64,000 nucleotides of DNA from Fratercula arctica (Eukaryota > Chordata > Aves > Charadriiformes > Alcidae): the NCBI GenBank assembly GCA_947846985.1, contig CANTUZ010000001.1, positions 111,741,757 through 111,805,756 on the forward strand. Reading direction: 5' to 3'. Below are positions 37,356-49,291 of this stretch, one piece after another; within the stretch, counting starts at the first letter, position 1, and each line of letters begins with the position of its first letter. The notes beneath the pieces were generated by a model. That model made no database searches and was not told where the DNA came from. It worked only from the letters and a program-made list of their open reading frames with translations. The translations under genes were made by a program, and so were the position numbers.

Positions 37356-40300
37356 TCAACCATATGCAATAAATCTGAAAAAATTAGGTATTTTTATGAA
37401 GAGAGCTGTAACAGTGTATGCCAGATCAGAATACATACGGGGCTGCTTCCAAAGTAAATTATTGAGAATTGTCATTGGAGTGGCAGATACCACCTAAACC
37501 TAAACTTTGTACTTTTACCCAAGTTGCCGCTTGGAACTGAAATCAATAGAGGTTTGGGCTGAGAAATGACTGCAGGATTGTTACATTTAGCCTGCTGATA
37601 GACATTTTACTTTGTGGTTAAGACTATCAAAACATTGAAGAAAAGAATAACAGATATACCACAGTCTACCCTTGAGGTTTGTTCCAAATTTTCTCCCTTA
37701 TTTGAATGAACATGCCCTGTCTGTCCACCTGTGCGTTCCACAGAAAGATTTCACTGCTATTTAAGAAAAATGTAAGTAAATTTATTGGGAAGGTTTTCTT
37801 GGGGTGGGGGAGAAGAATGAGTGAAATCACTGCTTGTGATTTTACCCTGCAGACAGTAGAGTTTCTTGTTACAGTCATAATAACATGGTGGATTTATTTT
37901 CTAATTCTTGATTTTTGAAGGTATATTTTGGTCTGGGAAATACTATTTACTAGAATGTGATTTTGTCAGCTTCTCATTTTCTTGTTTCTTTTCGCATGAA
38001 TGATTAGTTTAAAGACACACTATAAATTTGGTCTTCTGCTTGGTGAGGACTTCTTAAGTCCTTATTGTGAGGCCATAGATCATATGATATATGGTCATGC
38101 CATATACATGGTTATTTTGACCACTATTTTGTCCAAAAATCAAATACCACCGACACATTTTGGTTTGGTTTCATATTTCAAAATAAAATAGTTTAGCTTT
38201 TCTAGGTAAAGTGATCTGTCCATATGAAGCTTTCCCTTGCATTAAATTGTTCAGTTCAGGGAAAGGGAAAAGAGATTTTCTATGGTGTTATTTTTGCCCC
38301 TGCCTCTCTTCCAAAAACAAGTCTTAAATGAAAAACAAAGCCAATACTGGATTAGTTTGATGTTTGCTTAAGCAGAACCTGCAGCGCTGTAAAAAAGCTG
38401 AGTAAGTTGGGGACGCAAATCCCATAACCTTTCAATGGGATTTAAGCTTCTAGGTGAGGAAGATGCTTTGGAGATTGTTATGACCTTCAGAGAAAAAATG
38501 ATGGGATAGTTATCAAAATGAGCAAATAATTGGCCGGATTGTTCCTGGTTTTATGAAAGATCGTTCCGTGGGCAAAAGCTTAATGACTTTACCTCTTCCT
38601 TTATCTTTCTGCTACCAAAGAGAGCAGGTTTCTCTCCTTCCTGAGAGCATACATTTCTGTTCTGGGGGTGGATCACTGAATGAAAGGTCTATTATCAAAC
38701 CTTTTTACACCAGCTTGCAGAGTGGGACCAACATAGCAAGGGAAGACAAGTACTTTCCACAAAAGGGGCTGTCTGTGGGCATAACCTGCAGATATACCTC
38801 TCAGTATAGTATCTTCCACTGCTAGGACTGAGACAATGGAGATCTGCATCTCCTCTCATAGTTGGCTATGGTAAAATGAAGTAACAGAACACAGAATAAA
38901 TCAATAGGGGGGTTTGATGCCTTTTTTTTTTTTTTTTTTCCCCAAGCATAGTGAAATTAAAATGAAATAACTCTGCCTTTAGATATATAAGGACACAGGG
39001 AACAGCATGAAATCTAGATAGCAGAATGCCCAAGCACACTTGCTGATTTCTTCTCATCTGGATACAAAAACCCCTCATAAAAATCCCTTATCAGTGTTAG
39101 GCTGTGAAGTTAGAAACAGAAGTAATTGTCTCAATGTTGACAAGTTGCCTTTCTTGTTTACCTTTCCTGTGCTTTCAGGGGGAAAGGGTGATAAGCAGAT
39201 TCTATCTTGTTCTTTTCAGACTACCCCAGAAAGAGGCTGGGATTAAGACCCTTCGAGAGAAAATCTATTAGAAATTCAGTGTACGGTCTACTTTAGATAA
39301 TGCAGGAGTTTGGACTGTTCCTCTTATTTCTTCCTGGATCTTTCATAACCTGGAGATAACATAATACCAACTCAATCAAAAGTTTAAAAATATACGTTGT
39401 AATGAAAAGTGTGAAAGTTGGCATTAGAGCTCATCAGAAATATTTATTTATTTCAGATTCCAATTTGTTTCAGAGATTCAAAACTGAAATGATCTTTATG
39501 AGAAATCAAGAACTATTTTCCTCTATGTTTAAGCAGATTAATTTTTTAGGAAGAAAGGTATGGTAATAATGCTTCCTCTTCAAACTTTAATTTGGATTTA
39601 TTATCTGCTTGGAGACAGAATATGCTCAAAGAATAAGGTATTATTTAGGATTGGCCTAGCTGGCAAAATTTGACTTATGTAAAAGGTTTTTCACGATCAT
39701 TTCCATGCTAGCAGTTGCAACTGTATGTCACAGTATTCTTTCAAGCTAGGTGTGGCTATCAGCCAACATAATCCCTTTATCACCCAAACTTCACTGTGAC
39801 CCCGGAGTAGTTGACTATTCTCATGTCTAGTCTCAATCAGCAGCCAATAATGATCTACAGTCATTAATCCCAGTTATGGCATTATGTTAAGTAATGTTAT
39901 TAATTAGAAAACTGATCTAAAATTATAAGTTTGCAGTGTGAAAATACTTCAATTTATAATTTTTTCTTCCCAAGTTGTGGGGAAACTGTTTCACTTCTCA
40001 CCTCTGCCCATCTGATAAAGTTTGGCTAAAAATTTCTTTTTACCACCTAGAGGCCACAGCATATGATCCGCCAAAAATATTTTCATCCTCTGAGAACTGA
40101 AGGGAAGTGGAACCATCTTTTTTAGGACATGAGTCTGGACTGAAGTCCCAGGACATCCTGTAAATAAATTGATTATGAAACTAAGAATGTTTGGAGGACA
40201 CTTTCTAGCGTGACCTGAGCTGTAAGATATGTAAGTGGACTTAGTCTCTGACTGTATGGAAGAGGTAAGTATGTCTGCAAGGTATGTTGAGGCAGTGAGG

Positions 40301-40489
40301 ATAGACTTTCTGGAGCTGAAGAGGCTTTCTTTTAACTCTTAAATTTTGCAGCTGTTACTTATTAAATGTCTGTTGCCTCACACTGGCTTGAATTAAGGTT
40401 GATTTCAAGACAGCTGAGTCACATCTATACATTCCACATTATTAATTTTTTCGAAGTACACAGGGGTCTGGTCTGTTTCTGAAGGAATG
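37356..40489. other. Non-coding stretch
   Basis: No gene recognised. A T18 tract at 38922-38939 is the only clear simple repeat. The short open frames on both strands (for example 37666-37918) are mutual shadows. Confidence 0.5.
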
Positions 40490-41480
40490 AATGTACCAGC
40501 ACAACCCATCAGTGTTCCCAAGGGTGAAAAGTGCTGTTGAAGCCCAGGGCCCTCCTAGGAGTTTCCTGGCTGCACAGCAGACCAGCATGAAGCTAAATTG
40601 TGTGAGGGCAACCAGCCCCTTTGGCTTCTTGTTGCGCATGACTCTCCCATAAGTGGCACAACACCCACAGGACTTTCACCCCAGTCCCCATCTGCTGAGT
40701 CTCCCTCCACTGGCTCTTGGGGAGCCCCAGGGCATGTGGGCACAGCCAGAGTGGTTTTGGGCAACGAGGCTGCTTTCATTGGCAGGTGGGTGCAGGGTGC
40801 TTGCAGCATGCTGGCTCCCTGTGCATCTGAGCCGGGCTGGACGCAGCTGCAGCCCCAGCTCTGGCGGTGAAAGGCAGCTGTGGGACCATTGCCAGGAGAG
40901 CCATGCTTCAAGAACCACGGCAAATAAAACTTCTGCCTCTTCCTATCACTGCCACTGTGGATCCCTCTCACCCCTGTCACCCTGTTTGAGTAGAAATATG
41001 TTTCCTATGTTCCGGGCTGGTTTTGGCTTTCCCTTCTCTCCTTTCCCTCCCATCTGGCACTGACAAGCAGTGATGGGTATGGTCTGTCCTCCTCCACCCA
41101 GACACAAGCTGTGCTCCACAGCATGCTTCCCAGGCGGAAGCCCCAATGTCTCGTTAGTCACAGCCGGGGCTCATAGTGTGGAGGTATGAGCTGAAATGGG
41201 AGTGCCCCCTCAGCAGGGCCAGCCCTGACCTCCACGGGATTTGTCTCTGACTCTTGTCAGGTGGTACAAGATCACCATCTTCCTGGAGGCAGACAACTAA
41301 CAATGATGGTCCTGCCACTGAGAGGCCACCCCTCAGGGATAGGTGTCTCAGGTCCTCCAGGAAAAGCTGTGAGAAGCTATGGAGACTGTGCGCAGCCGAT
41401 AGAGGTGGTGGGGGTCACCTGTCACTGGAGGCGGCATGTTGAGTTTCAGTCTCAGAGAGGGCTGATCCCACAGCAGGGTG
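40490..41480. other. GC-rich block of unknown origin
   Basis: About 1 kb that is visibly richer in G and C than the AT-rich DNA on both sides. It contains the window's longest frames outside the CR1 (136 codons plus, 40653-41063; 141 codons minus, 40555-40980), which overlap and look like a by-product of few AT-rich stop codons. CpG is present but sparse, so it does not look like a CpG-island promoter. An AATAAA lies at about 40922. No protein motif, LTR terminus or splice pattern convinces me. It may be a decayed retroelement, a retrocopy or a local composition shift. Confidence 0.45.
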
Positions 41481-43955
41481 GAAAACAATCTCAGATGCTA
41501 ATGATTCAGCCAGAAATCAGAAGTTTGTCTGCTTTCTTTCATCTACCTGTTGTAAAGCCTACATACAAATTCCTATTCAAATATCATTAAAGATCAAATA
41601 TTGAATTATTCAGCGTAAGCAGCTCTGTGAAACAGAAACTTCATGGCTGATTACATATTGCCTACCTTTGACTCATGGAAAGAATTTAACTCTCTGATTT
41701 CATGAACCAAACCACTCATGAAACCAAGTTTCATATGCGACATCATAAAAACAGTCTTAAAATGTTTTTCCTCCACTTTCCACACACAGTAAAGTGATAA
41801 AAGAAATTAAATTTTAGTACTATATAACAAAGTTTTAAATAATATTGGGAAGAAAAACATTTAGAAGCAGTTTTAAGACAGCACTGAAAATCATGTAAAG
41901 AGTATCTGGTGGGCAAAAGCAACCAAGAAATATAAATGGTGCCTTTAGGGAGGGAAAATGTGTTCTTACAAGGAAAAGCACCCAAGTTATCTGAATTTCC
42001 AAACAATAGTCATGTACATAGACAAAAAAAAGTACTTCCCTTATAAGTGTAAGAAAAAAATATGAACGCACATTTCTCAAAGCTCCTGCATAAATGTATG
42101 TTTAAAAATATTCAAATTAAATCAACTATAGTGACTCCTATATTAATATGGTATGCAAAACTAAAGGCTTGTGTACTTGAGCATGCTATCACTATGTCCT
42201 TAACTTGATTAGAGGGGATGAAATGTTTATGTGGGGCAGCCAAGCTTTGTTTTATTTCTTTTACATTGAGTTCAGAGGATACCTATGTGAACCAGAACTT
42301 AGTGGAGTTACAGAGTTGTAAATCAAAGATAAGCATCCACAACAACCTTCATCTAGATTATGTAGACAGTCTTCTATGAACCAATATAACAGCAGCAAAT
42401 CTTCATTTTATTCTACTTGGATTTCTATTGCCACCCAAAAGTTGTGAGGCAGTATCTATTAGATCCCAGATACTATACCTGAAAGCAGGAAATAGTCCAT
42501 TTTGTTATGTGCTCCTATCTTTGAGTTACTTTTTATTTCTACAGCTGCTTCCTATTAAGTTGAAATACTACAGGTGTAACTCATTCTTGAAGCACCACCA
42601 GTATAATTGAAGTATTTCCTGTCAGATAGATTCAATGTTATTGAACCATACCTCATCTCAGAGCATATTCAAATGCAGGACCTAAATTTTTTAATTTATA
42701 GAGTAGATCTCCTTTCTTATAACTGATAATAAAACATGCATACATGTTTTATCATAATATACATCAGTTCATTGTATTAGAACGTGGATCTAGTGACCAA
42801 CAGTTAGCAAGCAGTATCCTGTTTCATACAGGCATGTATTTTCTTTAAATGGATATTTAATATCTTATTTAGTCAGGGCTGCTTGTAAGTGGTGTTCTAA
42901 TTAGATGTTATTTTATTGGGAAATAACTTGCCTGCTGAGAAAGAGAAAGAATTGTCAATATCCACTGTCCTGCAGTTAAGAAGTGTTAACACAAACAATA
43001 TCTGTTTTTCTTTTGTGGTCTAACAGGAAACAATGAAAATTACACAAGAAGAAAATAACTTGATATGTGACTCATCCCATAACTTTGAAATGATGCAAAG
43101 ACTAAAAAGGTGCAGTTCAATACAAAGAAGATGGAGTGCTTCTAAGGACCCCCTCCACATGTCACATGACACTCAAAAGATCAGTTTCAGAGCTTCACAT
43201 CAAAACCTATAGGCTGCCCAAAAAAGCTGAGCCCCCTCTTTTAGGCATAGTCCATGCAGTATCAGCTAGGTCAGTTCACAAGACAGTTTCTATCACAGGG
43301 TATTAAAAAACACAATCCAGCAGACATGTCTTGGCCAGCAACACCTACAGAATAAACAGGACTCTATGCCAAACAAAGAGCAGACAGACACAGCTTTGTC
43401 AACTTAGTTTATATCATTCAGAGAAATGGGATACCAGCCTTTTTGACAAAGACTGCCATTGACCCATGCTTATTTTTGCCCATGAGGAACCTTAGTGAAC
43501 AATTCAAGCTTTATCTTGAAAATCTCCCAGTCATATACTGTGCAAGGCATGGCTTGCTTAGTCTTTGGATTAATCTGTGATGGAGTAAAGCTATATGCTT
43601 AATTCCTTCTAGCTATAGTTATATATATCATTATATATAAATTTATTCATTCTCATTGATTAATATTCTCTCTTATCAGAGTGTTAAAACCAAATTATCC
43701 TACAGTAATATGACTGCTGGTCTAATGAAAGGAAAGTGGTTATGGCCAGAGTATGAGTGGCTTGTGGATCCATGGGTAAGATCAGAAGGACCAAAGGTAC
43801 CTCAAATGGTAAGAGCTTATAGCTGTAATAAAGTAAGCACGCCATGGATCTGCACCTCAGGTTTCTCATTCTGGTGGAGAAGTGGTCCTATTATAGAACA
43901 TCTCATTCAAGACACAATATAGGTTTAGCTTTGGTTTACCTATATGCAAAATAAG
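41481..43955. other. Non-coding AT-rich stretch
   Basis: No gene that I can support. One acceptor-like site precedes a 61-codon open stretch at 43027-43211 and is treated as a weak candidate in the findings. A TATATA-rich patch lies at 43619-43642. Confidence 0.45.
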
Positions 43956-44022
43956 CACCTCTCTATATAAATAAAAGTAATCACCTCTCTATATAAATAA
44001 AAGTAATCACCTCTCTATATAA
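43956..44022 (+). repeat. 26-bp tandem repeat, about 2.5 copies
   Basis: Two exact 26-bp copies (43956-43981 and 43982-44007) begin CACCTCTCTATATAAATAAA. A third copy starts at 44008 and is lost after about 15 bases. The perfect identity of the two full copies suggests a recent duplication. Confidence 0.95.
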
Positions 44023-44514
44023 GTACGCACTTCTTGAGCGTTTTATCTTGCCTTGGAGCATCACCTTTTAACTTTTTAGTTTACAGGGTCTGTGGATACA
44101 TATTAAAAAGAGGGACCCTGACGAAAACAGATAAAAAGTGACAGAGACTGGAATAATACATTACTTCTGCTACTTTTTATTTTTTTTTAACCTTGTGGAA
44201 TTTCTCATTCTCTAGCTGTACAAAGCATTTCCATGGAAGGAATGACAGTGCTGACTTAATCATGAATGGGATCAGTCCTGAGACATCTAGAACCTTCATG
44301 GATGTTGAGAATGAGAATGGCAAAGAACTTACTACTGTTATTGAAAAACTCAATAACTTCCTGAGCCCAGGGAGAATTTCATTAAAGTCAACAGCCAACT
44401 TTAAAGTGAGAAAAATGAAACAGGAATATATAAATTAAAGATACATGTTGATGCATTCCAGTAAAAGTTGAAAGGTGTTAGAATGAGTTTACAATATTCT
44501 GAGAAATAACTTAT
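44023..44514. other. Non-coding stretch before the nested LTR
   Basis: Frames are open on both strands at 44177-44438 (81 codons plus, 73 minus), but neither shows a recognisable domain. No promoter or splice structure can be supported. Confidence 0.4.
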
Positions 44515-44734
44515 TGTGGTTTTGTCTGGGCCAACCACTAAGACGAATGACAGATGTTCTCCCCAAGCTCATCCTTCAGGGAGAGAAGGATGAGAGAGAG
44601 AGACTTATGAGTTGAAAAGAAACTGAACTACTTTAATGAAATATTAATAATAAAAAGAAAATATAATAATATAAAAGAAGAAAGTAATGAAGTATATACA
44701 ATATATACAAAACCATATCAAGGTCTCAGGATGA

Positions 44735-45196
44735 CTTGTTGGAACAAGTGCAGAGGAGAGCCACAAAGATGATGAGAGGGCTGGAGCACCTCTCCTATGA
44801 AGACAGGCTGAGAGAGCTGGGGTTGTTCAGCCTGGAGAAGAGAAGGCTCCAGGGAGACCTTACAGCAGCCTTCCAGTACCTAAAGGGGGCCTACAGGAAA
44901 GATGGGGAGAGACTCTTTGTCAGGGAGTGTAGCGATAGGACAAGGGGTAATGGTTTTAAACTGAAAGAAGGTAGATTTAGATTAGATATTAGAAAGAAAT
45001 TCTTTACTGTGAGTGTGGTGAGACACTGGCAAAGGTTGCCCAGAGAAGTCGTGGATGCCCCATCGCTGGAGGTGTTCAAGACCAGGTCGGATGGGGCTTT
45101 GAGCAGCCTGGTCTAGTGGAAGGTGACCCTGCCAACAACAGGAGGTTTGAAACTAGATGATCTTTAAGGTCCCTTCCAACTTTAACCATCCTATGG
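44735..45196 (+). mobile_element. CR1 LINE 3' fragment nested in the LTR
   Basis: This is a 462-bp, 5'-truncated CR1 on the plus strand: the last part of ORF2 (to the TAG at 45114-45116), a short 3' UTR, and the tail GATGATCTTTAAGGTCCC then CCAACTTTAACCATCCTATGG. It interrupts the LTR, and TGA flanks it on both sides (44732-44734 and 45197-45199), a possible 3-bp duplication or microhomology. It must be younger than the LTR. Its coding part is still open, unlike every other CR1 in the window. Confidence 0.93.
44736..45116 (+). pseudogene. CR1 ORF2 C-terminal segment, open frame kept
   Basis: A 126-codon open frame encodes the extreme C-terminus of the CR1 ORF2 protein, the conserved region after the reverse-transcriptase core. 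Diagnostic stretches are [59 protein letters not shown] and [20 protein letters not shown]. The first codon is only the truncation point (TTG), not a real start. It has no RT domain and cannot be functional alone. The lack of stops over 126 codons suggests a fairly recent insertion. Confidence 0.9.
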
Positions 45197-45737
45197 TGAA
45201 CACATCACCAGCAAGCACTGGGAAAGTCCCAGACTGGACTCAGTGATGGATGGGATCTGAACTCAGGAACTGGAATCAGGAACACACAGATCAGGATCAA
45301 AGGCATAAAAACAGACAGAGACCTTCTCATATGCTGACCATTGAAGAAAGAAGGCTGACCCTTTGATCCCTCAGCTTTTATACTGAGCATGAGGTAGATG
45401 GGATGGAATACCTCACTGGTCAGTTTTGAGTCACCTGTCCTGTGTGCTCCTCCCCACAGGTGCTGCCCCCTATGCTTTTCTGCTTCTAACCCTCCAATGG
45501 GGCATATAACAAAGTTAGCTGCCCTTGGTTGTTATAGCAGCAATTATAAGCAGGAGCCGCTCTGCATACTCTTCCTTGGTATTAACTGTAAATATCAGGT
45601 CTTATCTCTGCTAGAAGCTGATACTGTCTGAAAAATATGCCATTAATTTCAGAGAATGCAGTCAGTTAGAAGAAACTTAGCTGAAAAATAAAATTACTGA
45701 AAAGAAAATTGATTCTGTTTTACCTGAAACCAGGACA

Positions 45738-48700
45738 TTTATTTACAGGGAAGAAATATCATTAGAACACTTTGTTAAGAATTAACAAGGAGATTGGCAG
45801 ATCTGCCTGCTTTCTTTATCAAAGTTTTACCTTTCCAGCACCCTAAGTGGTGAGGGGTGACACAGATTGTAGTTTCCTGTCCTTTATAAAGACATAGAAC
45901 TATTCTTAGGATGAAAAACTTACATCAGAAATATGGATGTGAGAGAGTAAATAATATAACCTTTGGAAAAAATAAAAGTATCAATTTAACACAATCAAAT
46001 TGTGGCAATTTTGGGCTACAGTGAAGTATAGGGAAGCTTTGCTATTGATTATAATGGAACAATATTTTTTTTTACCTGTTTTCTACAGTAGCTATGACTT
46101 CATAGCAAATTCTTTTTCCAAAGTTCTCTACTTGTGCAAGACATAGTGCTTTCTGCTAACTGGACTTCAGAAAAGCAACCAAAAGGTTTCCAAGAGATAT
46201 TTCAGTTAAATACTGTTCTTTTATGTGGATGATCTCTCTTTTTGATGTGTGACTTTTTTAAGGTAGGAGGGGATGACACTTCACTTAGGCGAATACGGAA
46301 ATTAATATGAGCAACTGTGGAGATTTTTCATATCTGTTGATCTGTGCATTTTATAATCACTGTTTATTTTCTGGGTTACTGTTTTGAACTAATACAGAAG
46401 GCTAAATATAGTACCACTGGTGGAGCTTGAGAAAGTAACATGTTTTCAAGAATCAGTCCTGAAAAAGGCTAAGTAGTTTAAAGTCAGGAAGGATAAAGAA
46501 TTTTTACTAGTATACTGGACTTATCCAGCAGCTATTTGCTGAGAGAATTAAGCTCTTTCAATGCCTTTGGCCGTTTAGAGGATATTTTTATATATATATA
46601 TATATTATTTTGATTGGGTTTTTATTGACTCTTTCTCTGTGTAGCTGGCTGATACAAGAAGTTGTTACCAAGATACAGTACCATTGTAAAAAAAGTTCAA
46701 CAAAATGTATTGACAGGACTGCTAAGTGGCTCTAGAATAGCAGATGTGTATGTAACACCCAGGGGTTTTGATCTAGGTGCTAGGTGTGATGTAGTGAAAT
46801 GAAATCGACAGTAAACATTGACTGATATGCCTAGTTATCCAATAGGTCAGTGTATGCAATTTCTAGTATGTAAAGTCATCCTCTGAGTTAAAAAGTAGTT
46901 ATGGTGCTACATCAGTAATGCAAAAGCACAGTCAGGAATGAAGAAATTTCTACGTACAAGATTTTTCTTATCAACTTTTTCTGTTTGGATATTGTACATG
47001 TTTATAGAGTACTTTCTATATGCCTTATCAAAGCCTTCAAAACCTGAAGTTCAAATTTCAAAGTCTTTCCTCATGCCAGTAGCCTTCCCATGGGCTACTT
47101 ATGCAAATAAGCAATGTGGAGTCAGGCCCTGAGTACGAAATGCACAGAACTCCTTTTAGTCCCCGTATAAGCGCAGGTGCGCTTACAGTGAAGTACGTGG
47201 TGGTACTTAAGGGGTGAAACACAACAGATGTTTAATCTTACGGAACTCCTTTATGGTTTCTCACTTATGTAAGGACTTGATCAGAGTTTGCTCGTGGTAG
47301 CAGGCTTTCATTTGACCCATTTGCTTTATAACGAACTAACCAGCTATGGACATAAGTTTGCCATTGCTTTAAATAAAAACAACCCTCCTTCTATTTAATT
47401 AGGAGAAAAGAAGAAAGCTAAGAAACAGAGGGGATCATATTTTGAAACAAGCTGCTTGAGCCAGCCCATTTGTCTGCCATGTCTGAAGGAAGTATATATT
47501 TATTTGAAATGCTAAAACAAGGAGAAACATAAAATTAAGGGAAGTGGGTAGAAAGGGAATATAAGGAGGCAACAATGGGGTACAAAAAATGACAACCAGA
47601 TGCAAAATGGTTGCTTTAATGAGGGAAGCAAAGTTTTCATATGTGTTTCTGCCTGTTCATTTCATCAGCACTTCATCTGGAAGAAAGAAAAGGGTTGAGA
47701 ATATAAAAGCAAAATAAGCCTATTCCCCATATATCTAGCTAGAAACATGCATGAGTCTCCACACTGAGAGAAATCTAAAGTATTCTGAAGCCCACCTTCT
47801 CTATTAGAAATTACAAATTATCAAAGAGAAGCTTAATTTAAAATCATATTTAAATAATTTCCTCCTAATTGAAAAATTCAAGTAAACCCATCCTAATTAT
47901 GAGAAAATATAGAAGCTATCCTCGAAACCCTCTAGGTTCTGTACCATAGAAAACGCTTTGTTTCAGAGCCAATAAATTTATAATGTCAAATTATACATGC
48001 ACTGATAACTTTGAGTTTGAATAGCTTGGATTTTCACCTGTAATTTTTTGTTTGAATAGCAGAAGGATGATGAATAAAATAACTTAGAAATTATGAAAAA
48101 TATCCCTGGCAAATTTGGGGCCTTCCACATTTTTTCTGATGAATTTTAAGCGATATGCTCTTGTCAATCCAGGATATTTAACTGAATATGAAGACTCAAT
48201 TATCTCATCAAAATATGTTACCATTTAGACGTTAGGAGAACTATTTAGTAGCAAGCATATTTAAGCAACCAGGTTGTAGATTATTAATTTAGTAGGACCG
48301 TCAATTATCTTAGTAAGGACTGGAGGTGACATAGCATTTTGTGATTTTAATCTGCAATAGGTTATTGTGAAATGGCCTGCGGGTGAACATAATCAATTTG
48401 GAGCTTCTAAGCAACATTTACTCTGTACTAAAACTGACAAATAACCTCAGGAAATTCACCAGTGCAGTCAAACAGAACAGTAACACACAGAACACTAAAG
48501 GTATTATTCTTCAGAGGTGGGTGAAATCATGACACTTGGTATAAGGTATCTACAGAAGTTTTTGTGTGTGTTATCATATACTATCCTATGCTGCATTCAG
48601 TTCCATGAAGAGAAGAAATTGAATTTACCATCACCTAACCCACAAATAAGTGTCCAAAGTTTTATGGAAAGAAGGAAAAATAATACTTCCCAAATTTAGA

Positions 48701-49257
48701 ACTCAATATAAAACGTCATCCTGTGCATTCAGAGCAGATACGGCAATGTACTATAACAGTATTCAGACATATTATTTATTAAACCCCTATGCTTAGTGCC
48801 TGCAAGTCCTTATTCTTACAAATAAATTATGTATTACTCAGCACTACTTAAAGAAGCATCTGAGAGGTCACTTCTCTGAATTTCTTATGTCTGACAGGAA
48901 GATATTCACATCATTAAAATGCAAGAAAGTATGCACAGCACAAAGCTGCCTCTTTGCTCATTCGGTGTAGAAGGATAATTGACAAAAGTATCTTGATTGT
49001 ATTTGAATGCTCCAACTTTTCAAACAGAGAGGAAAATATATTTTAATGTATTGGGCCTACCTAGAAAGAATTAGTATTGTAACTTGACCTTTATGTCTAC
49101 ATTGTTCAAATATATTCTAAATTGTTCTGAATATTGACTTACAGAAACCTAAGATCTCAAACTGTGTAATTAGCTTGGCTTATAGCCATCAAACCATACT
49201 GGATTTTCTCGTCATTAAAGGTGCCAGTAAAGAAAGGTATGTCAGATCTAGTAAGAG

Positions 49258-49291
<34 letters not shown>

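Larger units (their letters stand above)
44515..45737 (-). mobile_element. Solo ERV LTR split by a CR1 insertion
   Basis: Read on the minus strand, the LTR runs from TGTCCTGGTTTCAGG at 45737 to ...AAAACCACA at 44515, so it has the TG...CA ends of a retroviral LTR. U3 spans 45737 to about 45383 and holds a TATAAAAG box (45382-45375). An ATTAAA poly(A) signal is at 44637-44632 beside an AT-rich block, and U5 follows to 44515. Flanking 5-mers CTTAT (44510-44514) and TTTAT (45738-45742) differ at one base, fitting an aged 5-bp target duplication. No internal gag/pol sequence or second LTR is present, so it is a solo LTR. Without the CR1 it is about 760 bp. I infer an ERVL-like family from the start motif and the 5-bp duplication. 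Confidence 0.85.

Noticed and set aside
40555..41063. Overlapping 136- and 141-codon frames as a possible gene
   Set aside because: They lie on opposite strands of a GC-rich block, have no motif or bias that I can see, and can be explained by scarcity of stop codons.
43956..44022. Tandem repeat considered as a CRISPR array
   Set aside because: The units are contiguous without unique spacers, and the context is a vertebrate genome.
44177..44438. Open frames on both strands next to the nested LTR, considered as ERV coding sequence
   Set aside because: Neither translation resembles gag, pol or env, and the segment lies outside the LTR ends and their flanking 5-mers.
49258..49289. A32 tract as the tail of a processed pseudogene
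   Set aside because: No coding remnant, AATAAA or target duplication is placed correctly upstream or around it.
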